This document shows positions 1-5,943 of a stretch of DNA of 8,772 nucleotides, in pieces. Under the pieces are notes generated by a model. That model was not told the DNA's origin. It saw only the letters and a list, made by a program, of their open reading frames with translations, and ran no database searches. How positions within the stretch are numbered: the first letter of the stretch is position 1; each line of letters begins with the position of its first letter. Source of the stretch: Aquificaceae bacterium (GTDB taxonomy: Bacteria; Aquificota; Aquificia; Aquificales; Aquificaceae); NCBI GenBank assembly GCA_015487835.1, contig WFOY01000102.1, forward strand, positions 1 to 8,772, given 5' to 3'. The position numbers and the translations under genes were made by a program.

Positions 1-129
1 AAGAAGCTCGAACTCATAGAGAAGAACATAAACACCGCAAAGGCCGCCTACGAACTCGCCAACCAGTGGGCAAAGGAACAGGGTATAGAGCCCTGGCTAC
101 CGAAACCTCAGGAGGTGGCTACCGTATAG
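1..129 (+). CDS. C-terminal fragment of an unidentified protein, possibly a 2-oxoacid:ferredoxin oxidoreductase gamma subunit
   Basis: Frame 1 is open from the window edge to TAG at 127-129 and encodes the last 42 residues of a gene that starts outside the window. The fragment begins KKLELIEKNINTAKAAYELA and ends with a short Pro-containing tail (PWLPKPQEVATV). The amphipathic EKNIxxAKxAYELA segment resembles the C-terminal helix of gamma subunits of pyruvate/2-oxoglutarate:ferredoxin oxidoreductases, but 42 residues are too few to be sure and no cofactor motif is present. That it is coding is supported by the open frame, codon use like that of its neighbours, and the clean stop abutting the convergent gene. 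It is the only plus-strand gene seen. The product assignment is a weak inference. Confidence 0.6.
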   Translation, partial: KKLELIEKNINTAKAAYELANQWAKEQGIEPWLPKPQEVATV

Positions 130-134
130 CTACC
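114..134. other. Hairpin centred on two abutting convergent stop codons
   Basis: On the plus strand GGTGGCTA (114-121) can pair with TAGCTACC (127-134) across a 5-nt loop, giving an 8-bp stem with one G-U wobble. The minus-strand RNA would have an A-C mismatch at that step. The palindrome TAGCTA (127-132) supplies both stop codons: TAG at 127-129 for the plus-strand gene and TAG read from 132-130 for the minus-strand gene. Neither strand has a U-tract after the stem, so it is not a canonical intrinsic terminator. It could still pause polymerase or protect 3' ends; that role is inference. Confidence 0.4.
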
Positions 135-1107
135 ACTGGGGGGTTATCTTAGACTTCTTGTTCAGATACTTGTCCACCGCGAGGGCAGCTTTTACGCCCA
201 TGGCGGCTGCTACCACCGCCTGCTTTACCTCGTTGCACAGGACGTCCCCCGCTGCGAAGACGCCCGGGACTGAGGTCATCATCTCCTCGTTCACCACTAT
301 GCAGTCCCCCTCGGTCATGTCCACCTGACCCATGAGGAAGTCCACCGAGGGTTTCGTCCCTCCGAGGAATATGAAGACGCCGTTGACTTCAAGGGTCTTT
401 TCCTTCTTCTCGTTGAGATCTCTAAGTTTAAGGGCTTTAACCGTTTTGTCGCCAACTATCTCTAAGACCCTGTGTCTTAGCAAGATTTCCACGTTCTTCA
501 GCTTGTTGAACTCCTCTATGACCTTAGGGGGAGCCTTTATCCTGCTTGTTGGAACCACGAAGTATATCTTGCTGGCAAACCTGGCTATGAACTCAGCCTC
601 CTCTATGCCGTAGTCATCCTCACCTATAACGGCTACGGGCTGGTCCTTGAAGAAGGCAGCGTCGCAGACACCGCAGTAAGATACCCCCCTTCCCAAAAAC
701 TCCTCCTCACCTTTGAACTTGTTTGCTCTCTCCATAGCACCGGAGGCCACTATCACCGATCTCCCTCTGAACTCCCTTCCATCTATGGTAAAGACCTTTT
801 TAACCTCACCCGAGAGGTCCGTGGCTATCACCTTTCCCCTCACGAACTTGGCACCGAAGCTTTTAGCCTGATCTCTCATAATTTTGAGGAGATCGTAACC
901 GGAGATGGGACCGGGGACCCCAGGGTAGTTCTCTATCTGCTGGGTGACACCAAGGGCGCCGTCGGCCTCCGCTCTGTAGAGGACGAGGGTGCTAAGACCT
1001 GCCCTCGCCGTGTATATAGCAGCCGAGGTCCCTGCCGGCCCAGCTCCGATTATTATCACGTCGTAGGTCTCCTCAGGCTGGTAAGTTAGTCCGAACTCAA
1101 CATCCAT
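130..1107 (-). CDS. Thioredoxin-reductase-like FAD disulfide oxidoreductase lacking NADPH motifs
   Basis: This 325-residue protein has the thioredoxin reductase layout and length. The N-terminal FAD dinucleotide-binding motif GAGPAG is at residues 21-26. The redox-active pair C145-x-x-C148 lies in SYCGVCDAAFF, where the canonical enzyme has CATCDG. The second FAD motif, FAAGDV, has its Asp at 288. The central domain is unusual: the NADPH-binding GGGDSA motif is replaced by GEDDYG (162-167), and the HRRxxxR motif that binds the 2'-phosphate is replaced by VVPTSRIKA (184-192). Comparable losses are known in pyridine-nucleotide-independent relatives such as ferredoxin-dependent flavin thioredoxin reductase (FFTR) and the deeply rooted DTR group. 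The electron donor here may therefore be ferredoxin or another carrier, which is inference. It probably reduces a thioredoxin or glutaredoxin-like partner for the peroxiredoxin encoded 19 nt upstream. The ATG at 1107 is preceded by GAGGGG (1115-1120) at 7-nt spacing. Confidence 0.85.
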   Translation of the reverse strand: MDVEFGLTYQPEETYDVIIIGAGPAGTSAAIYTARAGLSTLVLYRAEADGALGVTQQIENYPGVPGPISGYDLLKIMRDQAKSFGAKFVRGKVIATDLSGEVKKVFTIDGREFRGRSVIVASGAMERANKFKGEEEFLGRGVSYCGVCDAAFFKDQPVAVIGEDDYGIEEAEFIARFASKIYFVVPTSRIKAPPKVIEEFNKLKNVEILLRHRVLEIVGDKTVKALKLRDLNEKKEKTLEVNGVFIFLGGTKPSVDFLMGQVDMTEGDCIVVNEEMMTSVPGVFAAGDVLCNEVKQAVVAAAMGVKAALAVDKYLNKKSKITPQW

Positions 1108-1126
1108 GCCTTTTCCCCTCGGACAG

Positions 1127-1726
1127 TTAGTATTTTAACGCCTCGTAAACCTTTCCGACTATCCTCTCGGAGGGTCTCAGGGTCCTCTCACCTGGCTGCC
1201 ACCTTGCGGGGCAGGCTTCTTCTGGGTGGTCCATCAGGTATATGTTTGCTCTCATCTTCCTGAGAAGCTCCTCCGCATTCCTTCCCACGTTGTAGTAGTT
1301 TACCTCCGAACCGACCAGAATACCATCGGGATTGATCACAAAGGTTCCCCTGAGGGCGAGTCCCGTCTCCTGGTCGTACACGCCGAAGATCCTGGACACC
1401 TTACCGGTAGGATCCGCACCCATCGGGAACCTCACGTTCTCAAGTAATTTCTCCGAGGTCTGCCAGGCGAGGTGCACAAACTTCGTGTCTGTGGATACGG
1501 AGATCACCTCGACACCCATCCCTTTAAGATCCTCATAGTGATCCGCAAGGTCCGCCAGCTCGGTAGGACATACGAAGGTGAAGTCCGCCGGGTAGAAGAA
1601 GAGGACTACCCACTTTCCCTCTCTGAGGATGTCGTAGATCCTTATCTTGCCGAAGGATCTCTCCTCTGGAAGATAGACCTCCATCTCGAAATCGGGAACC
1701 CTCTGGCCCACTCTGACCGCTTCCAT
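1127..1726 (-). CDS. ahpC: AhpC-type 2-Cys peroxiredoxin
   Basis: A thiol peroxidase that reduces H2O2 and organic hydroperoxides in the cytoplasm. The 199-residue protein has the peroxidatic cysteine C53 in the motif PADFTFVCPTE (46-56), the conserved Thr50 and Arg126 of the active site, and the resolving cysteine C172 in EEACPARWQPGE. The resolving-Cys context, followed by TLRPSERIVGKV, matches the AhpC/Prx1 typical 2-Cys class, in which the two cysteines bond across a dimer. I set the start at ATG 1726, not at a possible upstream TTG at 1771, because GGAGG (1734-1738) sits 7 nt before ATG and MEAVRVGQRVPDF is the normal N-terminus. The reductase-like gene follows after 19 nt and is the probable reducing partner or part of the chain. 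nadB lies 73 nt upstream, and a possible promoter and operator occupy that gap. Confidence 0.93.
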   Translation of the reverse strand: MEAVRVGQRVPDFEMEVYLPEERSFGKIRIYDILREGKWVVLFFYPADFTFVCPTELADLADHYEDLKGMGVEVISVSTDTKFVHLAWQTSEKLLENVRFPMGADPTGKVSRIFGVYDQETGLALRGTFVINPDGILVGSEVNYYNVGRNAEELLRKMRANIYLMDHPEEACPARWQPGERTLRPSERIVGKVYEALKY

Positions 1727-1733
1727 GGTTACA

Positions 1734-1738
1734 CCTCC
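1734..1738 (-). promoter_or_regulatory. Strong ribosome binding site of ahpC
   Basis: The minus strand reads AAAGGAGGTGTAACCATG, with GGAGG 7 nt before the ATG at 1726. It is a near-perfect anti-Shine-Dalgarno match and fixes the ahpC start, excluding the 15-residue longer reading from a TTG at 1771. Confidence 0.85.
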
Positions 1739-1754
1739 TTTGAATTTTTCGTTA

Positions 1755-1788
1755 TTGAAAATTTTTTTCAAATGATATTATTTGTCAA
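1755..1788 (-). promoter_or_regulatory. Candidate ahpC promoter with overlapping 17-bp inverted-repeat operator
   Basis: The 73 nt between nadB and ahpC are strikingly AT-rich against GC-rich flanks. On the minus strand a consensus -35 hexamer TTGACA (1788-1783) is followed, 16 nt later, by AAAAAT (1766-1761), a 4-of-6 match to a -10. Overlapping this -10 is a perfect inverted repeat, TTGAAAA-AAA-TTTTCAA (1771-1755). Transcription would begin near 1754, leaving a leader of about 28 nt that includes the ahpC ribosome binding site. The placement suits repression by a dimeric regulator, for example a Fur/PerR-like protein sensing peroxide, but the repeat is not the Bacillus PerR box and the regulator is unknown. 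The -10 is weak. The repeat alone could be chance in AT-rich DNA. Confidence 0.45.
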
Positions 1789-1799
1789 GATGATCTGGA

Positions 1800-3329
1800 T
1801 CAGAGATCTAAGATTTCTCTGCTGATGAGGGTGTCCCTCCTGAAGGTCTCCCTCTCGTAGGGGTAGTCGGACCTGTAGTGGACTCCCCTGCTCTCCTTCC
1901 TGAGGAGTGCCCCCTCCACTGTCAGCAGGGCAACGAGGAGTATGTCGAGGATCTGCCTGTTCGAGGGCGTGGGGCTGGATCCTAAGGCTAACTTTATCCA
2001 GTTCTTGATCGTCTCCTTCGCCTTCGATAGGTCCTCGCCGTTTCTCTCGAGGCCCACCCGGTCCCACATGATCTTTTTGAGGTCCTCAAAGGTGACCGGA
2101 GGTTCCCCGCTGCCTCCTGACCTGCTGCTGAACCTGGATCCGCTGACCTTCAGGTACCTTATGTCGTGGTAGACCCTGTAGGCGGTCCTGTAGCCGAAGA
2201 CGACCCCTTCCAGCAGGGAGTTGGAGGCCAGTCTGTTCGACCCGTGGACCCCGGTGCAGGTACACTCCCCTACGGCGTAAAGGCCTGGGAAGGAGGTCCT
2301 CCCGAAGGTGTCCACCTCAAGGCCGCCTATGTAGTAGTGGGCTGCGGGAACCACGGGGACCGGATCCCTGTAGGGGTCTATCCCTCTCTCCTGCAGGAAG
2401 CTTACGATCGTGGGGAACCTATCCTGGAGGTCCACACCCCTCGACAGGATAGGGCGCATGTCCAGGAACACCCTGTTCCCCTCCTTTATCTTTGCGTATA
2501 TCGCCCTTGCCACCACGTCCCTTGGCTGGACCTCGTCCACGAACCTGTTTCCCTCAGAATCAACAAGGATAGCCCCCTCACCCCTCACAGCTTCCGAGAT
2601 CAGGAAGTTGGTCCCTTCCAGGACGGTAGGATGAAACTGGATGAACTCAGGGTTCTTAACGGGGACACCGGCCCTGAAGGCTATGCCTATACCGTCCCCT
2701 CTAACCTTGGATGGGTTGGAGGTGTAAAGAAACATGGAGGCTGCTCCTCCGGTTGCCATGACCACAGCGCCGGTCCTGAGAAACCTGAGGCTCCCTCCTG
2801 ATGCGTACACCAAACCCTCTACCTTCTCCTCACCCACTATCTCCTGAAGATCTCCTTGGATAATGGGGATCTCCAGATCACTTACCCTCTTAAGGAGCTT
2901 GGTGTATATCTCCCTCCCTGTGAAGTCTTTAGCCTTGAGGACACGGTTGAAGGAATGGCCTCCCTCCGATGTGGTATCGTACTCACCGTTTTTCCTGTCG
3001 AAGGTGACACCCCACCTCTCCAGGTCAGCTATCCTCAGAACACCTTCCTCCACCAGGATCCAGGTAGATCTCTCGTCGCTGAGGTACCTACCTGCCCTTA
3101 TGGTGTCCATGAAGTGGGCGTGGGGGCTGTCCTGGGGATGGACGGCAGCTGCTATACCACCTTGGGAGTAGTAGGTGTTACCAACACCTCTGGTCAGTAT
3201 CACAGGGTTGAAACCCAGTTCTTTGAGAACTATCGCGGTGGTCAGACCTCCTATCCCGCTCCCACATATGACCACTTCGGATCTGTCCTCCGGAAGGCGG
3301 GAGGTGTCAAATTCCAGAAAGTATCTCAT
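1800..3329 (-). CDS. nadB: L-aspartate oxidase
   Basis: Oxidises L-aspartate to iminoaspartate, the first step of de novo NAD synthesis; quinolinate synthase (NadA) then uses the product. The FAD is reoxidised by O2, giving H2O2, or by fumarate. The 509-residue protein belongs to the succinate dehydrogenase/fumarate reductase flavoprotein family. Visible motifs are the FAD fingerprint GSGIGG (23-28), SQGGIAA (55-61), the EGGHS loop with Glu122 (which marks NadB rather than SdhA/FrdA), IQFHPT with His233, the VVARAI segment with Arg275, HYYIGG with His331, and [13 protein letters not shown] with Arg366. The C-terminal motif [11 protein letters not shown] is also typical. It is slightly shorter than the roughly 540-residue E. 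coli enzyme. The ATG start at 3329 lies inside the end of yvcK (23-nt overlap), with an AGGA 9 nt upstream. It sits directly upstream of the peroxiredoxin gene. Confidence 0.96.
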   Translation of the reverse strand: MRYFLEFDTSRLPEDRSEVVICGSGIGGLTTAIVLKELGFNPVILTRGVGNTYYSQGGIAAAVHPQDSPHAHFMDTIRAGRYLSDERSTWILVEEGVLRIADLERWGVTFDRKNGEYDTTSEGGHSFNRVLKAKDFTGREIYTKLLKRVSDLEIPIIQGDLQEIVGEEKVEGLVYASGGSLRFLRTGAVVMATGGAASMFLYTSNPSKVRGDGIGIAFRAGVPVKNPEFIQFHPTVLEGTNFLISEAVRGEGAILVDSEGNRFVDEVQPRDVVARAIYAKIKEGNRVFLDMRPILSRGVDLQDRFPTIVSFLQERGIDPYRDPVPVVPAAHYYIGGLEVDTFGRTSFPGLYAVGECTCTGVHGSNRLASNSLLEGVVFGYRTAYRVYHDIRYLKVSGSRFSSRSGGSGEPPVTFEDLKKIMWDRVGLERNGEDLSKAKETIKNWIKLALGSSPTPSNRQILDILLVALLTVEGALLRKESRGVHYRSDYPYERETFRRDTLISREILDL

Positions 3330-4287
3330 CCTGGGCTATCCTGAGTATGAGGTCGGTAAGTCTGTTTGGGTCGTGGCGCACGAAGCTCTCCTGCTCCCCG
3401 ATCAGGTCCTCGGCGTATACCGAAGGCCCCTCCTTGGCTATCCTTCCCACGTCTGGAACCACGGGCTCCTGGCCCTGTTCGAGGTATCTCTTCAGAAGGG
3501 AAGAGGAAGGCATCCTGGTGTTGACTATGACCACGTCCACCCTGTCGAGTCCTGAGAACCTCAGGAAGGTTCGGTAGTGGTCGTAAGCGGTGAATCCGTC
3601 CGTCTCCCCCGGCTGGGTCATAGCGTTGACTATGAAGATCTTGAGGGCTGAGCTCCTCCTCACGGCCGACCTTATACCCTCGATCAGCATGTTGGGTATT
3701 ATGCTCGTGAACAGGCTGCCAGGGCCGAAGAGGATGAGGTCCGCTGTCTCGAGGGATCCTATTGCGTCTATGGGCGCCTGAGCGTTCTTGGGGTCTATCC
3801 ATATGTCCTCTATCCTAACGCCCTTATCCTTTCCGTACTCGGTGATCTGCTCCTCCCCCTGAACGATCTCACCGTCGGAAAACTTGGCAATTAGGTGAAC
3901 GTCGCTGACAGTGGACGGTATTATCTCGCCCTTGGTCCTTAGTATCCTGCTTGTTATCTTGACCGCTTCGAGGAAGCTCCCGGTTATCTCGGTCATAGCT
4001 GTCAGGAAGAGGTTTCCGAAGGCGTGGCCTTCCAGACCCTCACCCTTGAACCTGTACTGGAAGAGGTCCTGCATTATCTCCTCACTGTCGGAGAGGGCCA
4101 CTATGCAGTTCCTTATGTCTCCCGGTGCGGGTATGTTGTAGATCTTCCTTATCTTCCCTGTGCTTCCCCCGCTGTCGGCCACCGTGACGATCGCCGTGAG
4201 TTCCGTTATCGTCTCACCCACCTCTCTCTTTAGACCCCTAAGAAGCGTTGAGAGCCCTGTTCCGCCACCCACCGCAACTACCTTCAT
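3307..4287 (-). CDS. yvcK: YvcK/CofD-family gluconeogenesis factor
   Basis: A 326-residue cytoplasmic protein of the YvcK (YbhK) branch of the CofD-like fold. The nucleotide-binding start [15 protein letters not shown] has GGGTGLS at residues 7-13. Further family motifs are VADSGGSTG (36-44; relatives usually have DDGGS), GHAFGNL, and [12 protein letters not shown], followed by NAMTQPGET. In Bacillus, YvcK is needed for growth on gluconeogenic carbon sources and for normal cell shape, and it binds UDP-sugars. The biochemical reaction, if any, is not settled. The absence of F420-pathway neighbours and the YvcK-type motifs argue against CofD itself. The ATG at 4287 overlaps the stop of the radical SAM gene by 4 nt (ATGA) and is preceded by GGGAGGTGAG, with GGAGG at 4295-4299. 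Strong coupling with both flanking genes is therefore likely. Confidence 0.92.
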   Translation of the reverse strand: MKVVAVGGGTGLSTLLRGLKREVGETITELTAIVTVADSGGSTGKIRKIYNIPAPGDIRNCIVALSDSEEIMQDLFQYRFKGEGLEGHAFGNLFLTAMTEITGSFLEAVKITSRILRTKGEIIPSTVSDVHLIAKFSDGEIVQGEEQITEYGKDKGVRIEDIWIDPKNAQAPIDAIGSLETADLILFGPGSLFTSIIPNMLIEGIRSAVRRSSALKIFIVNAMTQPGETDGFTAYDHYRTFLRFSGLDRVDVVIVNTRMPSSSLLKRYLEQGQEPVVPDVGRIAKEGPSVYAEDLIGEQESFVRHDPNRLTDLILRIAQDEILSGI

Positions 4288-5087
4288 GCCCTCACCTCCC
4301 TGTTCGCTACTAAGGTGCCGCAGCCACCTACTTTGTCCTTCCTGAAGCGTGTGGACAGGGTTACCCTCACACCCATGGACCTGATCTTGAGAAATATGCG
4401 CTCGTACTGGGCTGGGTCCACGGGTTCCATGTCGTTCACCCTGTTGTAGTAAAGCAGGGTTACACCCACGCCAAGGCGTCTTGCGATCTCTCCTATCCTC
4501 TGGACCTCCCGGTCTGAGTCGTTCACACCCTTTAGGGGCATGTAGGCGAGGCTCACCTTTCTCCTCCTTCTGATCGACATCCGCGGGAGGACCTCCTCCA
4601 GCACCTGGATGATACTTTGTACATCGCCCGCGTGGGGCATGATCAGGTCTCTGGTTATGGGATCGGTGGAGTGGATCGAGATCGTCACCCCGGAGTGGGG
4701 TAGTTGGAGTAGATCCCTCAGCCTATCGGGAGGGAAACCTGTCGTGTAGAAGGAGACCTTCAGGTTCCTCCTCTTTAGGTCCCAGAAAGCTTCCTTTACG
4801 TTGGTCCAGTTCAGAAGGGGATCCCCTATGCCTGCCATCGCTATCCTTCTGATCGGCACCAGCCTGCTCACCAACTCATACTGGCCCACTATCTCCTGGG
4901 AGGTGAGGTTCCTGATCATACCCTCCCTTCCAGAGGCACAGAAGGCACACCTCACAGGACACCCGACCTGGGTGGACACGCAGAGGGTATCCCCCCTGTA
5001 GAGGACGGCCTCTATCCTGTTCCCGTCCTCGAGTTCTATTAGAAACAACCGGTTCAGTTCTCCCCTAATTACTGAAAGCAGTCTCAT
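4284..5087 (-). CDS. Short RlmN/Cfr-family radical SAM protein, no N-terminal domain
   Basis: A 267-residue radical SAM enzyme related to RlmN, which methylates C2 of A2503 in 23S rRNA and A37 in some tRNAs. The cluster-binding triad is C43-x3-C47-x2-C50 in GCPVRCAFCASG. Cys36, in LCVSTQVGC, lies seven residues before the first cluster Cys, matching the catalytic Cys118 of E. coli RlmN. Cys256, in GGCGTL, matches the methyl-carrying C-terminal Cys. Other RlmN-like signatures are RNLTSQEIVGQY, the SIHS strand and MPLKGVNDSD. Two features are odd. RlmN proteins are usually about 340-390 residues, and the roughly 80-residue N-terminal accessory domain is missing. The SAM-contacting GMGEP motif reads GIGDP (86-90), Glu replaced by Asp. 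Substrate therefore uncertain. The ATG at 5087 is the earliest possible start (an in-frame TGA lies just upstream). Its GAGGAG is only 1 nt away, so a start at TTG (Leu14) is possible. It overlaps ricT by 23 nt. Confidence 0.82.
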   Translation of the reverse strand: MRLLSVIRGELNRLFLIELEDGNRIEAVLYRGDTLCVSTQVGCPVRCAFCASGREGMIRNLTSQEIVGQYELVSRLVPIRRIAMAGIGDPLLNWTNVKEAFWDLKRRNLKVSFYTTGFPPDRLRDLLQLPHSGVTISIHSTDPITRDLIMPHAGDVQSIIQVLEEVLPRMSIRRRRKVSLAYMPLKGVNDSDREVQRIGEIARRLGVGVTLLYYNRVNDMEPVDPAQYERIFLKIRSMGVRVTLSTRFRKDKVGGCGTLVANREVRA

Positions 5088-5943
5088 ACTCCTCGCTCAC
5101 CTCTCCGTTCCTGCACACACATCCCTGGCAGCTCTTGCAAAATCTGAGGGCCCTCTCGTAGCCTCTTGGAAGTAGCTCATCAAGGGGTATCTCCCTCTTC
5201 CTGTCCTCGAACTCTACCGTCATCAGGTTCCTTATCGGATCCACCTCGAGGACCTTACCCACCTTGCCCTCTATGCAGATCTCAGTCTCCTTAGGTGGTA
5301 AGAGGTTCTTCACCAGGTAGTTCTCCCTCTCAAAGGCCATACAGCAGACAAGCCTGCCGCACGGCCCTGTGAACTTGGAGGGTGAGAGGGGGAGGTTCTG
5401 GTCCTCTATGTCCTTCAGGGAGATAGACTCGAAGTTCTCCATGAACCTGAGGCAGCAGGGTATCTCTCCGCACATACCTATCCATCCCAGGATCTGGACA
5501 GCGTCCCTGACGCCCACCTGCCTCATCTCTATACGCTTTCTGAATATCTTGGCAAGGTCCCTCACGAGCCTCCTGAAGTCCACCCTCTCCTCGGCGGTGT
5601 AGTAGAAGAATATCTTGCGGGCGTTCAGGGGGACATAAGCTTTCAGCAGGTGCATCTCAAGGCCGTGCTCCTTTATCTTCTCCTTGCAGACGTCGTAAGC
5701 CCTCCTGCTCTCCTTCTCGTTCTTCTTCATCCGCTGAAGATCTCTCTTGGTAGCCTTCCTGATGTACTTGAGTCTGAGGCCTGAAGATGCGTCCTCCTTC
5801 GAAGGGCCGAGGACCCTGACTATGTCCTCCCCCTTTTCCTCCGAGTCGACGACCACCAGGTCGTCCCTCCTCAGGTCCTCCTCGCAGTCTTCGAGGACAC
5901 CTATCTTGTTGGTGTCCAAGCTTCTAACCTTTATGTAATTCAT
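5065..5943 (-). CDS. ricT: RicT/YaaT-family PSP1-domain protein with extra C-terminal Cys cluster
   Basis: A 292-residue PSP1-domain protein. The core (about 95-205) contains the family signature QVGVRDAVQILGWIGMCGEIPCC, with cysteines 158, 163 and 164, and then DQNLPLSPSKFTGPCGRLVCC, with cysteines 195, 200 and 201. In Bacillus, RicT (YaaT) joins RicA and RicF in an Fe-S-binding complex that steers RNase Y processing of mRNA, and yaaT lies next to holB, as here. The stretch at about 59-95 is Lys/Arg/Glu-rich and probably helical. Beyond the usual domain a tail of about 25 residues carries C269-x2-C272-x2-C275-x-C277, which could bind another metal site; its function is unknown. The ATG at 5943 is inside the end of holB (20-nt overlap), with GGAGG at 5953-5957. 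No ricA or ricF is in the window. Family identity is firm; the role in RNA processing is by homology. Confidence 0.88.
   Translation of the reverse strand: MNYIKVRSLDTNKIGVLEDCEEDLRRDDLVVVDSEEKGEDIVRVLGPSKEDASSGLRLKYIRKATKRDLQRMKKNEKESRRAYDVCKEKIKEHGLEMHLLKAYVPLNARKIFFYYTAEERVDFRRLVRDLAKIFRKRIEMRQVGVRDAVQILGWIGMCGEIPCCLRFMENFESISLKDIEDQNLPLSPSKFTGPCGRLVCCMAFERENYLVKNLLPPKETEICIEGKVGKVLEVDPIRNLMTVEFEDRKREIPLDELLPRGYERALRFCKSCQGCVCRNGEVSEEYETAFSN

Noticed and set aside
114..134. The junction hairpin as a bidirectional intrinsic terminator
   Set aside because: No run of T follows the stem on either strand and the stem is short, so only a structural feature is reported.
130..1107. The flavoprotein as a YumC-type ferredoxin-NADP reductase
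   Set aside because: It has a CxxC redox pair, which YumC-type enzymes lack, and it lacks NADP-binding motifs.
1727..1771. A 15-residue N-terminal extension of the peroxiredoxin from a TTG at 1771
   Set aside because: The ATG at 1726 has GGAGG at 7 nt and the expected N-terminus; the extension would read through the ribosome binding site and the inverted repeat.
1768..2067. A 99-residue minus-strand frame at the end of nadB
   Set aside because: It is low-complexity Gly/Pro/Glu/Arg sequence overlapping the conserved NadB C-terminus and has no ribosome binding site that would favour it.
2166..2801. A 211-residue open frame on the plus strand opposite nadB
   Set aside because: It lies wholly antisense to a clearly conserved nadB, has no recognisable motif, and its composition is that of a reversed GC-rich coding frame.
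5065..5087. The identical 23-nt overlaps at ricT/RlmN-like and yvcK/nadB as a shared repeated element
   Set aside because: The two overlap sequences (5065-5087 and 3307-3329) do not resemble each other, so the equal length looks like coincidence.
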